DNA from: an archaeon | GTDB taxonomy: Archaea > Nanobdellota > Nanobdellia > Woesearchaeales > GW2011-AR9 | Length of the DNA stretch: 59,884 nucleotides | Reading direction: 5' to 3' | NCBI GenBank assembly: GCA_018696395.1 | Contig: JABHQR010000014.1 | Location: 1 to 59,884, forward strand | Shown here: positions 52,629 through 59,884 of the stretch, piece after piece | Layout: each line of letters starts with the position of its first letter | Position numbering within the stretch: position 1 is the stretch's first letter | Made by a program: the position numbers and the translations under genes | The notes under the pieces: model-generated | What the model was told of the DNA's origin: nothing | Database searches by the model: none | Seen by the model: the letters and a program-made list of their open reading frames with translations, nothing else

Positions 52629-52973
52629 TTAAGCAATTTTTTTAACTTCATCAATAATTGCTTGCATATCTTTTTTTGTCAATGTGACTGGATATGCTTG
52701 CAAAACAACTTTTAAATCTTCAATATCAATTGGTAAGAAATCACTTATTTTTTTAATATGTTCACTTTTAAGCCTAGTTATATCTAGTCCCTTAAGGGAT
52801 TTTGATAATGTCATATGGTCTTTATGGTTTAATTTTGTAAAAGAGTTAACATAATCTTTAGTTCTTTGTGAAAGGATTCCTAATTCAGAATCTCTTTTTT
52901 CTATTTTTTTAATAGCTTCTTTCACTTCAGTAAGTGACATTACTTCTTCAGAGACAATTTCAGGGTTAGTCAT
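52629..52973 (-). CDS. rpoF: DNA-directed RNA polymerase subunit F (Rpb4)
   Basis: A 114-aa archaeal Rpb4 homologue that forms the stalk with subunit E (Rpb7). The N-terminal PEIVSEEVMSLTEVKEAIKK and the C-terminal LPIDIEDLKVVLQAYPVTL with KKDMQAIIDEVKKI fit the family (HRDC-like fold). It lies 14 bp behind L21e in the conserved order L21e-rpoF-DUF655. The 185-bp gap to DUF655 is longer than usual. Confidence 0.92.
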   Translation of the reverse strand: MTNPEIVSEEVMSLTEVKEAIKKIEKRDSELGILSQRTKDYVNSFTKLNHKDHMTLSKSLKGLDITRLKSEHIKKISDFLPIDIEDLKVVLQAYPVTLTKKDMQAIIDEVKKIA

Positions 52974-52987
52974 TTTTAATTTCCTAG

Positions 52988-53281
52988 TTATTTTAACCTA
53001 ATTAAGTGGATTGGATGTACAAATAATACTTTCTCTTTTCCACCATCTTTGATATCAACTTTATAGCATGTTCCTTTAAGTCCGCTAACTTTTCCAGCCA
53101 TTCCATGGAATCTTCTGAAAAATTGGCCTTTTTGAATTGCAGAGTTGATTTTTAGACCTACTCGATCACCTACTTCAAACTTCTGGAAGTATTTACTTAA
53201 AGGAATTTTACCTTTTTCGGAAGCATGACGCTTGAATTTATTCCTAGTTTTTCTCCTTGATGTTCCTATCCTTGTAACCAT
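52988..53281 (-). CDS. rpl21e: Ribosomal protein L21e (eL21)
   Basis: A 97-aa large-subunit protein with the family markers SRRKTRNKFKRHASEKGKIP, FQKFEVGDRVGLKINSAIQK, FHGMAGKVSGLKGTCYKV and FVHPIHLIRLK. First gene of the L21e-rpoF group on this strand. It diverges from elp3, with 65 bp between starts. Confidence 0.96.
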   Translation of the reverse strand: MVTRIGTSRRKTRNKFKRHASEKGKIPLSKYFQKFEVGDRVGLKINSAIQKGQFFRRFHGMAGKVSGLKGTCYKVDIKDGGKEKVLFVHPIHLIRLK

Positions 53282-53346
53282 GTTTTGTTTAATTTTAATG
53301 AAAGGTTTATAAAATTTGCGTTTGATTTTTAGAATATTGATGAAAT

Positions 53347-55176
53347 ATGGTAAATAAAGAGTTTTATTTGGAAATAATTGAAGTGATAAAGCAAAGTGAT
53401 TTAACTGTTAAACAATTGAACAAACTTAAACGTGATTTGTGTATTAAACATAAATTAAGTAAAATGCCTACAAATATTGAAATTCTATTGAATTCTACTG
53501 AACAAGATTTTGAACTTGTTAAGAAAAAACTATTGACTAAACCAGTAAGGAGTATTTCAGGGGTAGCACCAGTGGCTATCATGACAAAACCAATGCCTTG
53601 TCCTCATGCAGTTAGTGGGGTTGGTCCTTGTTCAATGTGCCCTGGTGGTCCGGGTAGTGAATTTGGTGATGTACCACAATCTTATACTGGGGCAGAACCA
53701 GCTACGATGAGGGGAATAAGAAACAAGTATGATTCTTATTTGCAAGTGTTTAATCGTCTAGAACAGTTCATGATTTTAGGTCATAATTGTGAGAAAGTAG
53801 AACTAATTTTAATGGGTGGTACTTTTCCTAGTTTTCCATTAGATTATCAAGAAGAATTTGTTAAGTATGCATTCAAAGCAATGAATGATTTTTCTGAGAT
53901 GTTTTATGATCAAAATGGTATCTTTGATTATATCCAATTTAAAGAATTTTATGAATTGCCTGTGGTAAATTTAGGTGATAAAGAGAGGGTAAAAAGAATT
54001 CATAATAAATTATTGAAGTTGAAGAAAATTTTAGTAAATAAATCTGAAATCAATCATTCTGATAATTTTGAATGTAATTTAGAAGAAGAAAAAAAGAAGA
54101 ATGAAATTTCTAAAATTAAATGTGTTGCTTTATGTATAGAAACTAGGCCCGATTATGGGTTAATTAAAGAGGGTAAACAGATGTTAAAGTTGGGTTGTAC
54201 TCGGGTAGAGTTGGGTATTCAATCAGTTTATGATTCTGTTTTGAAGCGGATTAATCGGGGGCATTCTACTGAGATTAGTAAAAAGTCTATACAACAATTA
54301 AAAGATTTGGGATTTAAAGTTGCAATTCATTACATGCCTGGTTTGCCTGGCTTGGATAAGTGTGATAGTAGTAGTGGAGAAGCACGTGAAAAAGATTTGA
54401 ATGGTATGAAACAATTGTTTACTAATCAAAGTTATTGTCCTGATATGATTAAGATATATCCTTGTATGGTTACTAAAGGGACAAAGTTGTTTCAAGAATA
54501 TAAAAATGGTCAATTTCAGCCTTTAAATGCGGAGCAAGCAACTGATTTAATTATTAAATTTAAAAAATATGTTCCAGAATATTGTCGAATTATGAGAGTA
54601 CAAAGAGATATCCCTACAAAACAAATAGAAGCAGGGGTAGAGATGACTAATCTTAGGCAATATCTGACTAATAAATTTATGAAACAAGATGCTGAAAAGA
54701 CAGAATTTTTTGAAGATAAAATTAAACCTTCTGAAAAAATGTGTCGTTGTATTAGGTGTCGAGAAGTTAAAAATCAAAAAATTGATAGTTCTGCTGTTAC
54801 TCTGAAAGTTAATAGTTATGAAGCTTCTGGTGGTAAAGAATATTTTATTTCAATTGAAGATAACAAGAACGATTTATTACTTGGTTTTTTAAGGTTAAGA
54901 ATTCCTTCGCAATATGGTCTTGTTCCAGAAATCAGTGATGGTACTGCTTTGGTTAGGGAATTACATGTGTATGGTGTATCAACCTCTTTAATTGATGAGG
55001 GTGAGGTTCAACATCGTGGATTTGGAAAACAGTTGATGGCAAAAGCTGAAAAAATTTGTAAGGATTTAGGTATGGAAAAATTAATTGTTATTTCTGGTGT
55101 TGGTGTGCGTGGATATTATTACAAGTTGGGTTATGAATTAGAGGGTCCTTATGTTAGTAAGTTGTTGCGTTCTTGA
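53347..55176 (+). CDS. elp3: Elp3: radical SAM / GNAT tRNA uridine-34 carboxymethyl-forming enzyme
   Basis: A 609-aa enzyme that modifies wobble uridines of tRNA (cm5U34). The radical SAM cluster motif CPHAVSGVGPCSMC (about residues 82-95, C-x9-C-x2-C) is followed by PGGPGSEFGDVPQSYTGAEP. The core motifs RVELGIQSVYDSVL, MPGLPG, MIKIYPCMVTKGTKL and CRIMRVQRDIPT follow, then a C4-like zinc site MCRCIRCREV. The GNAT domain (about 470-609, with EGEVQHRGFGKQLMAKAE) binds acetyl-CoA. No complete Elongator is needed in archaea. The Zn-ribbon gene overlaps or couples with its end. Confidence 0.95.
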   Translation: MVNKEFYLEIIEVIKQSDLTVKQLNKLKRDLCIKHKLSKMPTNIEILLNSTEQDFELVKKKLLTKPVRSISGVAPVAIMTKPMPCPHAVSGVGPCSMCPGGPGSEFGDVPQSYTGAEPATMRGIRNKYDSYLQVFNRLEQFMILGHNCEKVELILMGGTFPSFPLDYQEEFVKYAFKAMNDFSEMFYDQNGIFDYIQFKEFYELPVVNLGDKERVKRIHNKLLKLKKILVNKSEINHSDNFECNLEEEKKKNEISKIKCVALCIETRPDYGLIKEGKQMLKLGCTRVELGIQSVYDSVLKRINRGHSTEISKKSIQQLKDLGFKVAIHYMPGLPGLDKCDSSSGEAREKDLNGMKQLFTNQSYCPDMIKIYPCMVTKGTKLFQEYKNGQFQPLNAEQATDLIIKFKKYVPEYCRIMRVQRDIPTKQIEAGVEMTNLRQYLTNKFMKQDAEKTEFFEDKIKPSEKMCRCIRCREVKNQKIDSSAVTLKVNSYEASGGKEYFISIEDNKNDLLLGFLRLRIPSQYGLVPEISDGTALVRELHVYGVSTSLIDEGEVQHRGFGKQLMAKAEKICKDLGMEKLIVISGVGVRGYYYKLGYELEGPYVSKLLRS

Positions 55177-55196
55177 TTTTGAGGTATAATATTAAA

Positions 55197-55430
55197 ATGA
55201 AAGAAACAATGGGATCAAAAGTGAAGGAAATGAATTTTAAATGTTCTAAGTGTGGGGATATTAGTTGTGAAGCTGGTCAGATGCGTGCGACAAGTGGTTT
55301 TTGGACTAAATTATTTAACATTCAAAATTTGAAATTCAGTACTTTGATTTGTAATAATTGTGGTTTTACTGAACTTTATAAGAAAGAAACAAAAAAAGCA
55401 GAGAACATACTTGATTTTTTTACTAATTAA
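55197..55430 (+). CDS. Small zinc-ribbon nucleic-acid-binding protein (COG3478-like)
   Basis: A 77-aa protein with CSKCG near the N terminus and CNNCG near the C terminus, giving one four-Cys zinc ribbon of the predicted nucleic-acid-binding COG3478/DUF2082 kind (FSTLICNNCGFTELYK). I start at the ATG at 55197 behind GAGGT; a TTG at 55173 would overlap elp3. It follows elp3 by 20 bp and is probably co-transcribed. It overlaps the convergent gene at 55423 by 8 bp. Confidence 0.78.
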   Translation: MKETMGSKVKEMNFKCSKCGDISCEAGQMRATSGFWTKLFNIQNLKFSTLICNNCGFTELYKKETKKAENILDFFTN

Positions 55431-55716
55431 TCTCCTGCTCTGTGAATTTTGGAGACAGTTCACTTAATGTTTTTTCAGGTAAGAAATAAGCCACATATGC
55501 TTTGTAGGTTGATTTGTAAGACTGGATCATTTTACAAAGTTCATTTGTGTCTTGTAAATCTGTTTGAAACATAACTGGTTCTTCTGGGGTTATCCTTATT
55601 AATCTAACTTGATATCCTTGGTTTAAATTAGATCTGCCAATTATGTCATCACCAAAAATTGTTGACTTGATAACTCTTCTGTTTTCAATTTTAAAAATTT
55701 GTACTTCTAATGCCAT
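55423..55716 (-). CDS. Small hypothetical protein
   Basis: A 97-aa protein with beta-like strands in its first half (ALEVQIFKIENRRVIKSTI) and a helix near the end. I recognise no family. No ribosome site is obvious, and a leaderless message is possible. It is convergent with the zinc-ribbon gene and overlaps its end. Confidence 0.55.
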   Translation of the reverse strand: MALEVQIFKIENRRVIKSTIFGDDIIGRSNLNQGYQVRLIRITPEEPVMFQTDLQDTNELCKMIQSYKSTYKAYVAYFLPEKTLSELSPKFTEQEIN

Positions 55717-55783
55717 TTGTTTGTTGAGATAATTAGTACTTTATAAATTTTTACTAACTATACTACTTTAAAGGGGTATTTTC

Positions 55784-55834
55784 ATGAGGCCAAGTTTTGT
55801 GATGAGCATAATGTTAAGTTTTTCTTTTGTCTAA
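55784..55834 (+). CDS. Possible 16-aa hydrophobic peptide or remnant of a secreted gene
   Basis: An ATG behind AAAGGGG opens a 16-codon frame (MRPSFVMSIMLSFSFV) that looks like a cut-off signal peptide. A TTATAAATTT box lies about 40 bp upstream. It may be the remnant of a lost surface gene or chance. Confidence 0.2.
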   Translation: MRPSFVMSIMLSFSFV

Positions 55835-55856
55835 CTATCTCTCTTTAAATCGAAGA

Positions 55857-55870
55857 CTTTAAATAATAGG
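55857..55870 (+). promoter_or_regulatory. TATA-like box before the membrane protein gene at 55936
   Basis: CTTTAAATAATAGG lies about 70 bp before the ATG; the leader then has the AAGAGGTGG site (55924-55932). Confidence 0.45.
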
Positions 55871-55935
55871 TTGCATTTTATTTGCAGTATTAATTATTAT
55901 AATTATTATTTGAGGGTATGTAAAGAGGTGGTTAA

Positions 55936-57402
55936 ATGAGACTTAAAAATATTAATCTAAAACTAACGAAATTGTTAATTCTATCATTTATTTCTGTTAT
56001 ACTTCTAGTAAGTTTTGCATGTGCAGATACAGAAATTACTTATGAAGTTATTGATAATACTATAACATTAAATGAAACTGCAAGTTTTGAATTAACGATA
56101 ACTAATAATGCTGATGAACCTCAAACTTATACTCTTTATTCTTTTGCAAGTAGCCAAGGGTGGACCATGGATCCTGCTCCTTTAAGTGATAAAGTAATTG
56201 AAGATATTGGGTCTGGAGATAGTTATACAGTAATAATTAATGCTCAACCTTTGGATGAATTAGAACCAGGTGTATATTCCTTATCTTTACAAGTTGATGG
56301 TGATATTGATGGTGTGAGTAATGTTATTCTAAAATCTTACATTTTCTCAAGTGAGCCAGTTTCCTATTCGCCTTCTATTGATGTTCAAGTTGATATGGAT
56401 TCAATTATTGATACACAAGAGGTTAGTTCAATTTTAGTACATATTGAAAATAATAATGCTTTAAACTTATCTGATTTAGAACTTGAAATTCAATGTGAAG
56501 TTGATGAATTAAGTGAAACTCATGGTATTGGTATTGGGGCTCTTGAAAGTAAAACTTTAGAAATCACTTTTGAGTTAGATGCTTATCAACAACCAAAAGA
56601 ATACCCTATCTATTTTGTTTTTAAAAATGGTGATGATACTATTGAAGTTATAGAAAAAAGTTTTGAAGTTGAAACTTTAGTTTCTCCATTTGATTATGAA
56701 ATGGAAGAAGAAACTGTTTTCTTTAAGAAATTTGTTGCTTTTACAGTTTCTAATAATGGTAATATTGAGAATGTTCAGACATTTAAATATCCAGTATCAA
56801 TATTTAATGCTTTATTTATTAGTTCTGATTCAATTGTGATTGAAGAAGATGGTCAAAAATATCTTGCTTGGGATATGGAATTATCTCCGGGGGAGGATAT
56901 TGTAGTTAATGTTGATTTTAATTATAGGATTTTAGTCTATTTAGTATTGTCTCTATTAGCTTTTATGATATTTTATTGGATTGTAAAATCTCCTGTTGAT
57001 GTTCGTAAAGGAGTAATTACCACTTTAGGTAAAGAAGGGGCATTACATGAATTAAAGATTGCATTAGAAATTAGAAATAAGTCTAATAAAACTTTGTCTA
57101 ACCTAAATGTGATTGACATGATTCCTGGAATCGCAAATTTAGAAAAAAGTTTAGAATTAGGTACTATTAAGCCTGAACAAGTAATTCCTGCTGGGAAAGA
57201 AACTAAATTAATTTGGAGTTTACCTGAGTTGGAAGGGAAGGAACATAGGATTATAACTTATAAGGTTAAAACTAAATTAGATGTTTTAGGAAGTTTTAGT
57301 TTACCAAGGGCAATTGTTGAACATAAAAATAAGAAGGGTAAGGTTAAGAAATCTTATTCTAATACCTTCAAAATTGATCCTGGGAAGATTACAACTGTAT
57401 GA
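55936..57402 (+). CDS. Membrane protein with extracellular NEW3/CARDB-like domains and a cytoplasmic DUF11-like part
   Basis: This 488-aa protein begins with a signal peptide (residues about 1-31, ending FACA). It continues with two or three Ig-like domains of the NEW3/CARDB type: NETASFELTITNNADEPQTY, and later VHIENNNALNLSDLELEI. One membrane helix (about 334-352) follows, and then a cytoplasmic domain (IALEIRNKSNKTLSNLNVID, with the look of a DUF11/conserved-repeat domain). A beta-sandwich protein facing both sides of the membrane is unusual. It is probably an envelope organiser. No enzyme motif is visible. Confidence 0.75.
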   Translation: MRLKNINLKLTKLLILSFISVILLVSFACADTEITYEVIDNTITLNETASFELTITNNADEPQTYTLYSFASSQGWTMDPAPLSDKVIEDIGSGDSYTVIINAQPLDELEPGVYSLSLQVDGDIDGVSNVILKSYIFSSEPVSYSPSIDVQVDMDSIIDTQEVSSILVHIENNNALNLSDLELEIQCEVDELSETHGIGIGALESKTLEITFELDAYQQPKEYPIYFVFKNGDDTIEVIEKSFEVETLVSPFDYEMEEETVFFKKFVAFTVSNNGNIENVQTFKYPVSIFNALFISSDSIVIEEDGQKYLAWDMELSPGEDIVVNVDFNYRILVYLVLSLLAFMIFYWIVKSPVDVRKGVITTLGKEGALHELKIALEIRNKSNKTLSNLNVIDMIPGIANLEKSLELGTIKPEQVIPAGKETKLIWSLPELEGKEHRIITYKVKTKLDVLGSFSLPRAIVEHKNKKGKVKKSYSNTFKIDPGKITTV

Positions 57403-57475
57403 TCTTGTGCCGTTTAGCAAATGTGTTAGGTTGTAGGGTATATATAGGGGATTATATTTTCTCCACAATAAAAAG

Positions 57476-57486
57476 CTTTATATAGC
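57476..57486 (+). promoter_or_regulatory. TATA box of the SepF gene
   Basis: CTTTATATAGC lies about 125 bp before the start, giving a leader of roughly 95 nt with a GAGAGGGG site. Confidence 0.45.
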
Positions 57487-57602
57487 CTTGAGATTTTCAA
57501 AAAACACTATTTGTAAGTTTTTACTATTAGGGAAAATGCTCAACAAATGAGAGGGAATGAGTAGTTTTTCAATAATTACAATTATATTGAGAGGGGAATG
57601 AA

Positions 57603-58004
57603 ATGAAAGATTTTTTTTTACAACTAAAGGAAAAATTTTCCGGTCGAGAGATTGATGAAGAGGAGATTGCTGCTGTAACTGGTGAAGATTATGTTGAACT
57701 CAGTGCTGGTGGGTCTAATAAAACTGAAACTCAGTCAAAAGTTATTGTGAGGCCTTTCGTAATGGAAGATTTTGAAGATATTAAACCAGTACTTGATTCT
57801 TTAAGGGAAGGACACACTGTAGCATTAATTAACATCAAACCTTTGAAAGATAAAGATTTGGTTGAATTAAAAAGGGCTGTTAACAAGTTAAGGAAAACTT
57901 GTGAAGCGATTGATGGTGATATTGCGGGATTTGGTGAAGATTATATTGTTGCAGTACCTTACTTTGCAAAAATTCATCGAGAAAAAAACATTGTTCTTGA
58001 GTAA
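57603..58004 (+). CDS. sepF: SepF-like cell division protein
   Basis: This 133-aa protein begins with an amphipathic helix, MKDFFLQLKEKFSG, which in SepF anchors to the membrane. A flexible linker and the SepF/DUF552 core (about 45-130) follow: VIVRPFVMEDFEDIKPVLDS, EGHTVALINIKPLKDKDLVE and GDIAGFGEDYIVAVP. SepF ties FtsZ filaments to the membrane and is the main FtsZ anchor in many archaea. The long leader with a TATA box and GAGAGGGG site suggests separate regulation. Neighbouring genes encode membrane proteins that may be part of the same envelope system; this is inference. Confidence 0.88.
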   Translation: MKDFFLQLKEKFSGREIDEEEIAAVTGEDYVELSAGGSNKTETQSKVIVRPFVMEDFEDIKPVLDSLREGHTVALINIKPLKDKDLVELKRAVNKLRKTCEAIDGDIAGFGEDYIVAVPYFAKIHREKNIVLE

Positions 58005-58205
58005 GCATTGATTTTTTTATTTATATTTTTTCTTAATCCAAATTAAATTACATTTAACTTTAGTTGGGTAATTACTTTAATAAAATTAATATTTAATTAA
58101 TTATTATTAACCTTGTTTTTTGGAAAAGTTTAAATACGCTTTTTGTCTTCTTAAATATAATTATAATTAAAATTATTATGATGTAAATCAAAAGAGGTGT
58201 TAAAG

Positions 58206-59615
58206 ATGCGTAAAAAAAATTTATTATTTCTGTTCATTATATTAGGTTTGATGGTAGTACCTTCGGTACTGGCTGGACCTTTGGATAAACTTGGGGATGT
58301 ATTTGAAAGTATAATCAATGTGGGGACATTAGACTTTTTAGGTAGTGGTGATGCTCCTTTGATTGGTTTTATAAGGATTTTAATAGGTATTGTAACCTTT
58401 TCATTAATTTTTATGGGTTTACGTCTTTTAGGTGATAAGGTATCTAAAAATGTTGCGACAACTATTGCAATAGTTATGGCAATAATTAGTTCAGTTTTCA
58501 TGCCGGCTACAATTCTTACAGCAATTGGGGTCTCTTATGCTGCAGCAACAGCGTTTGTACTACTTGGTGGATTATTAGCAGCTGGATTTTGGCTATTGTT
58601 TGGGACGCCTACTGAAACTAGGGTTATGGCTATAATTAAATTGGGCGGAGTAACATTTATGACTTGGCTTATTGGTAATATTGAAGCTCATGCTTTAAAT
58701 CTTGGCGGGCATCTTTCTACAAATACTGCGGTGTTAGGTGATTTTGGTACTTGGATTGATTGGATTTCAAGTTATGCTTATATGGTATTAGTAATTGCTT
58801 GGATTTATTTCTTATGGAAGGTTATTTCTCCAGGTGATTCTAGTGGTACAGATTCGTGGACTTCTGGTGGTGAAACTGGAAAAAAGATATTCAATTGGGC
58901 AAAAGAAAGGGGCCATGTACCTTTTACTGATGAACATGTAGACAAATATGGTAGATTAGCCGACCCATTAGGTGGTAGGCATACCAAACGTTCATTTAGG
59001 TTGCTTATGCATGAAATAGTAGCAGAAAAAAATGAATTGAAGTTAGTTAAAAGTATTCAAACTAAAGTTAAAAATTTAACAATTAATAAAACTGCTTTAG
59101 AAGCTTTACCTGCTGCAAATCCACATGACGATAGTAATGCTAAATTTCAACAGTTTGTTAATGATGTTTATGCTACTAGAAAAGAACTCAATAAATCTTA
59201 TAACAAATGGAAATCAGTTAAGAGAACTACCTTTAAACATCAAACTGAAATTAGGAGAGTTATTAAAAAATTAGAGAAACATTCTGATATCGATATGGAT
59301 CGTGTTGAAGCAGTGAAAGTTAAAGAAAACTTAATTTTAGGTCATCATAAGGATACTGAAATTAAACTTAAAGATCTTAAAACACTAATACAAAAATTAG
59401 ATCGTGTTGGTAAAGAAGCGTGGGGTCATGTTGGGCCAGCTCCTGTCCCTTATGATTTGACTACTGCGCAATCTGTTTTAACTGGTTTTGATTTTTCTAG
59501 TGGTAATACTATTGTTAATAGGATTGTTAGAACTCAGGATCAAGGAACTGCAACTCAACCAGGTGTACTGAAATTATTGACTAGTTTATCTGTTGACATA
59601 AGGGATCTTATGTGA
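58206..59615 (+). CDS. Membrane protein with signal peptide, multiple helices and a long cytoplasmic helical tail
   Basis: A 469-aa protein with a signal-like start (MRKKNLLFLFIILGLMVVPSVLA), then about five membrane segments between residues 45 and 210, and a charged, helical C-terminal part of about 240 residues. I start at the ATG at 58206; the GTG at 58197 is part of the GAGGTGT ribosome site. No family is recognised. A second gene starting at 59727 begins with a similar signal and early region (VPSVLA, then DFLG or FSFLG), so the two look like tandem paralogues. Confidence 0.72.
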   Translation: MRKKNLLFLFIILGLMVVPSVLAGPLDKLGDVFESIINVGTLDFLGSGDAPLIGFIRILIGIVTFSLIFMGLRLLGDKVSKNVATTIAIVMAIISSVFMPATILTAIGVSYAAATAFVLLGGLLAAGFWLLFGTPTETRVMAIIKLGGVTFMTWLIGNIEAHALNLGGHLSTNTAVLGDFGTWIDWISSYAYMVLVIAWIYFLWKVISPGDSSGTDSWTSGGETGKKIFNWAKERGHVPFTDEHVDKYGRLADPLGGRHTKRSFRLLMHEIVAEKNELKLVKSIQTKVKNLTINKTALEALPAANPHDDSNAKFQQFVNDVYATRKELNKSYNKWKSVKRTTFKHQTEIRRVIKKLEKHSDIDMDRVEAVKVKENLILGHHKDTEIKLKDLKTLIQKLDRVGKEAWGHVGPAPVPYDLTTAQSVLTGFDFSSGNTIVNRIVRTQDQGTATQPGVLKLLTSLSVDIRDLM

Positions 59616-59617
59616 TT

Positions 59618-59652
59618 TTTTAATTCTTTTTTTATTTTTATTTCTTTTTTTT
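59618..59652 (+). terminator. T-rich terminator after the membrane protein gene
   Basis: TTTTTTAATTCTTTTTTTATTTTTATTTCTTTTTT follows the TGA at 59615. Confidence 0.5.
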
Positions 59653-59726
59653 GTTAAGTATTATCTGTTTTCTGGTATGAATTCTCTTAACAAGTTTTAT
59701 AAACCTTAAAAAGATCTTTTTCTTCT

Positions 59727-59884
59727 ATGAAAAGTAGGTGTTCGGTGTTAAGCATACTTAGTATTATGTTCTTTGCTTTAGTTCCTTCTGTTTTAGCTGA
59801 TCCTCAAAGTGTGTTATTTCGGCTTATTGATCAAGTAATTTATTTTGGTAGTTTTTCCTTTTTGGGTGTTCCTAATCCTACTTT
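59727..59884 (+). CDS. N-terminal part of a second membrane protein, paralogue of 58206 (partial)
   Basis: An open frame of 52 codons runs off the window. It starts MKSRCSVLSILSIMFFALVP and continues SVLADPQSVLFRLIDQVIYF, with a signal peptide ending VLA. The following FGSFSFLGVPNP matches the pattern VGTLDFLGSGDAP of the preceding protein. A TTTTATAAACC box at about 59695-59706 is 25-30 bp before the ATG and no ribosome site is seen, so this copy seems leaderless, unlike its neighbour. Confidence 0.6.
   Translation, partial: MKSRCSVLSILSIMFFALVPSVLADPQSVLFRLIDQVIYFGSFSFLGVPNPT

Overview
The window is about 60 kb of a very AT-rich archaeal chromosome. Archaeal markers include L7Ae, S28e, L24e, L21e, EF-1alpha, EF-2, RNA polymerase subunit F (Rpb4), DUF655, CDP-archaeol synthase, archaeal-type SepF and TrmB and AbrB/PhoU-type regulators. 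The low GC, the large secreted proteins, the Lys-rich GYLYFIDKKG protein and several lineage-odd enzymes fit a DPANN archaeon of the Woesearchaeota/Pacearchaeota kind. That placement is an inference, because there is no 16S rRNA here. No rRNA, tRNA, CRISPR array, insertion sequence or prophage was recognised.

Layout. 0-4.3 kb: the end of a probable surface protein, a YchF-type GTPase, a coiled-coil protein and phosphoglycerate kinase. 4.5-17.7 kb: a cell-surface region with a 936-aa beta-helix protein, an Mre11-like nuclease, a 2580-aa protein built of about 35 compact four-cysteine repeats, and a membrane-anchored DsbA-like oxidoreductase. The two large surface proteins share the same C-terminal anchoring module. 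17.8-29.9 kb: small enzymes, including an AstE-like hydrolase, an ICMT-like methyltransferase, an HD hydrolase, a nucleotidyltransferase and an ADP-ribosylglycohydrolase. An amidohydrolase translationally coupled to a phosphohistidine swivel protein follows, then an MtnC-like HAD protein, a TrmB regulator, GlmS and a lipoprotein. 30-38.3 kb: translation genes (L7Ae-S28e-L24e-NDK-EF-2, then EF-1alpha and S10), several with hairpins in long leaders. 38.4-50.8 kb: an N-terminal Dph2 fragment, two-subunit fumarase, an MFS transporter, a RimB/RimK pair, a kinase-like protein, corrinoid adenosyltransferase with B12-dependent ribonucleotide reductase, two polar-lipid enzymes and a C-terminal Dph2 fragment. 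50.9-55.7 kb: a histone-H1-like tailed protein, DUF655/RpoF/L21e, Elp3 and a zinc-ribbon protein. 55.9-59.9 kb: membrane proteins around SepF.

The most striking observation is that diphthamide synthase Dph2 appears split into two intact genes 11.5 kb apart on opposite strands. One encodes 82 aa (domain 1, first cluster cysteine) and the other 225 aa (domains 2-3, second and third cluster cysteines). EF-2, the substrate, is encoded in the same window with its diphthamide acceptor histidine intact. The second is the four-cysteine-repeat surface protein next to a DsbA-like enzyme: its one degenerate repeat lost cysteines 1 and 3 together, which suggests a C1-C3/C2-C4 disulfide pattern.

Gene starts fall into two classes. 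Many genes have a TATA-like box 25-30 bp before the ATG and no Shine-Dalgarno sequence, so they are probably leaderless. Secreted and translation proteins usually have a leader with a GAGGTG or GGAGG site. Several starts were moved to the ATG behind such a site.
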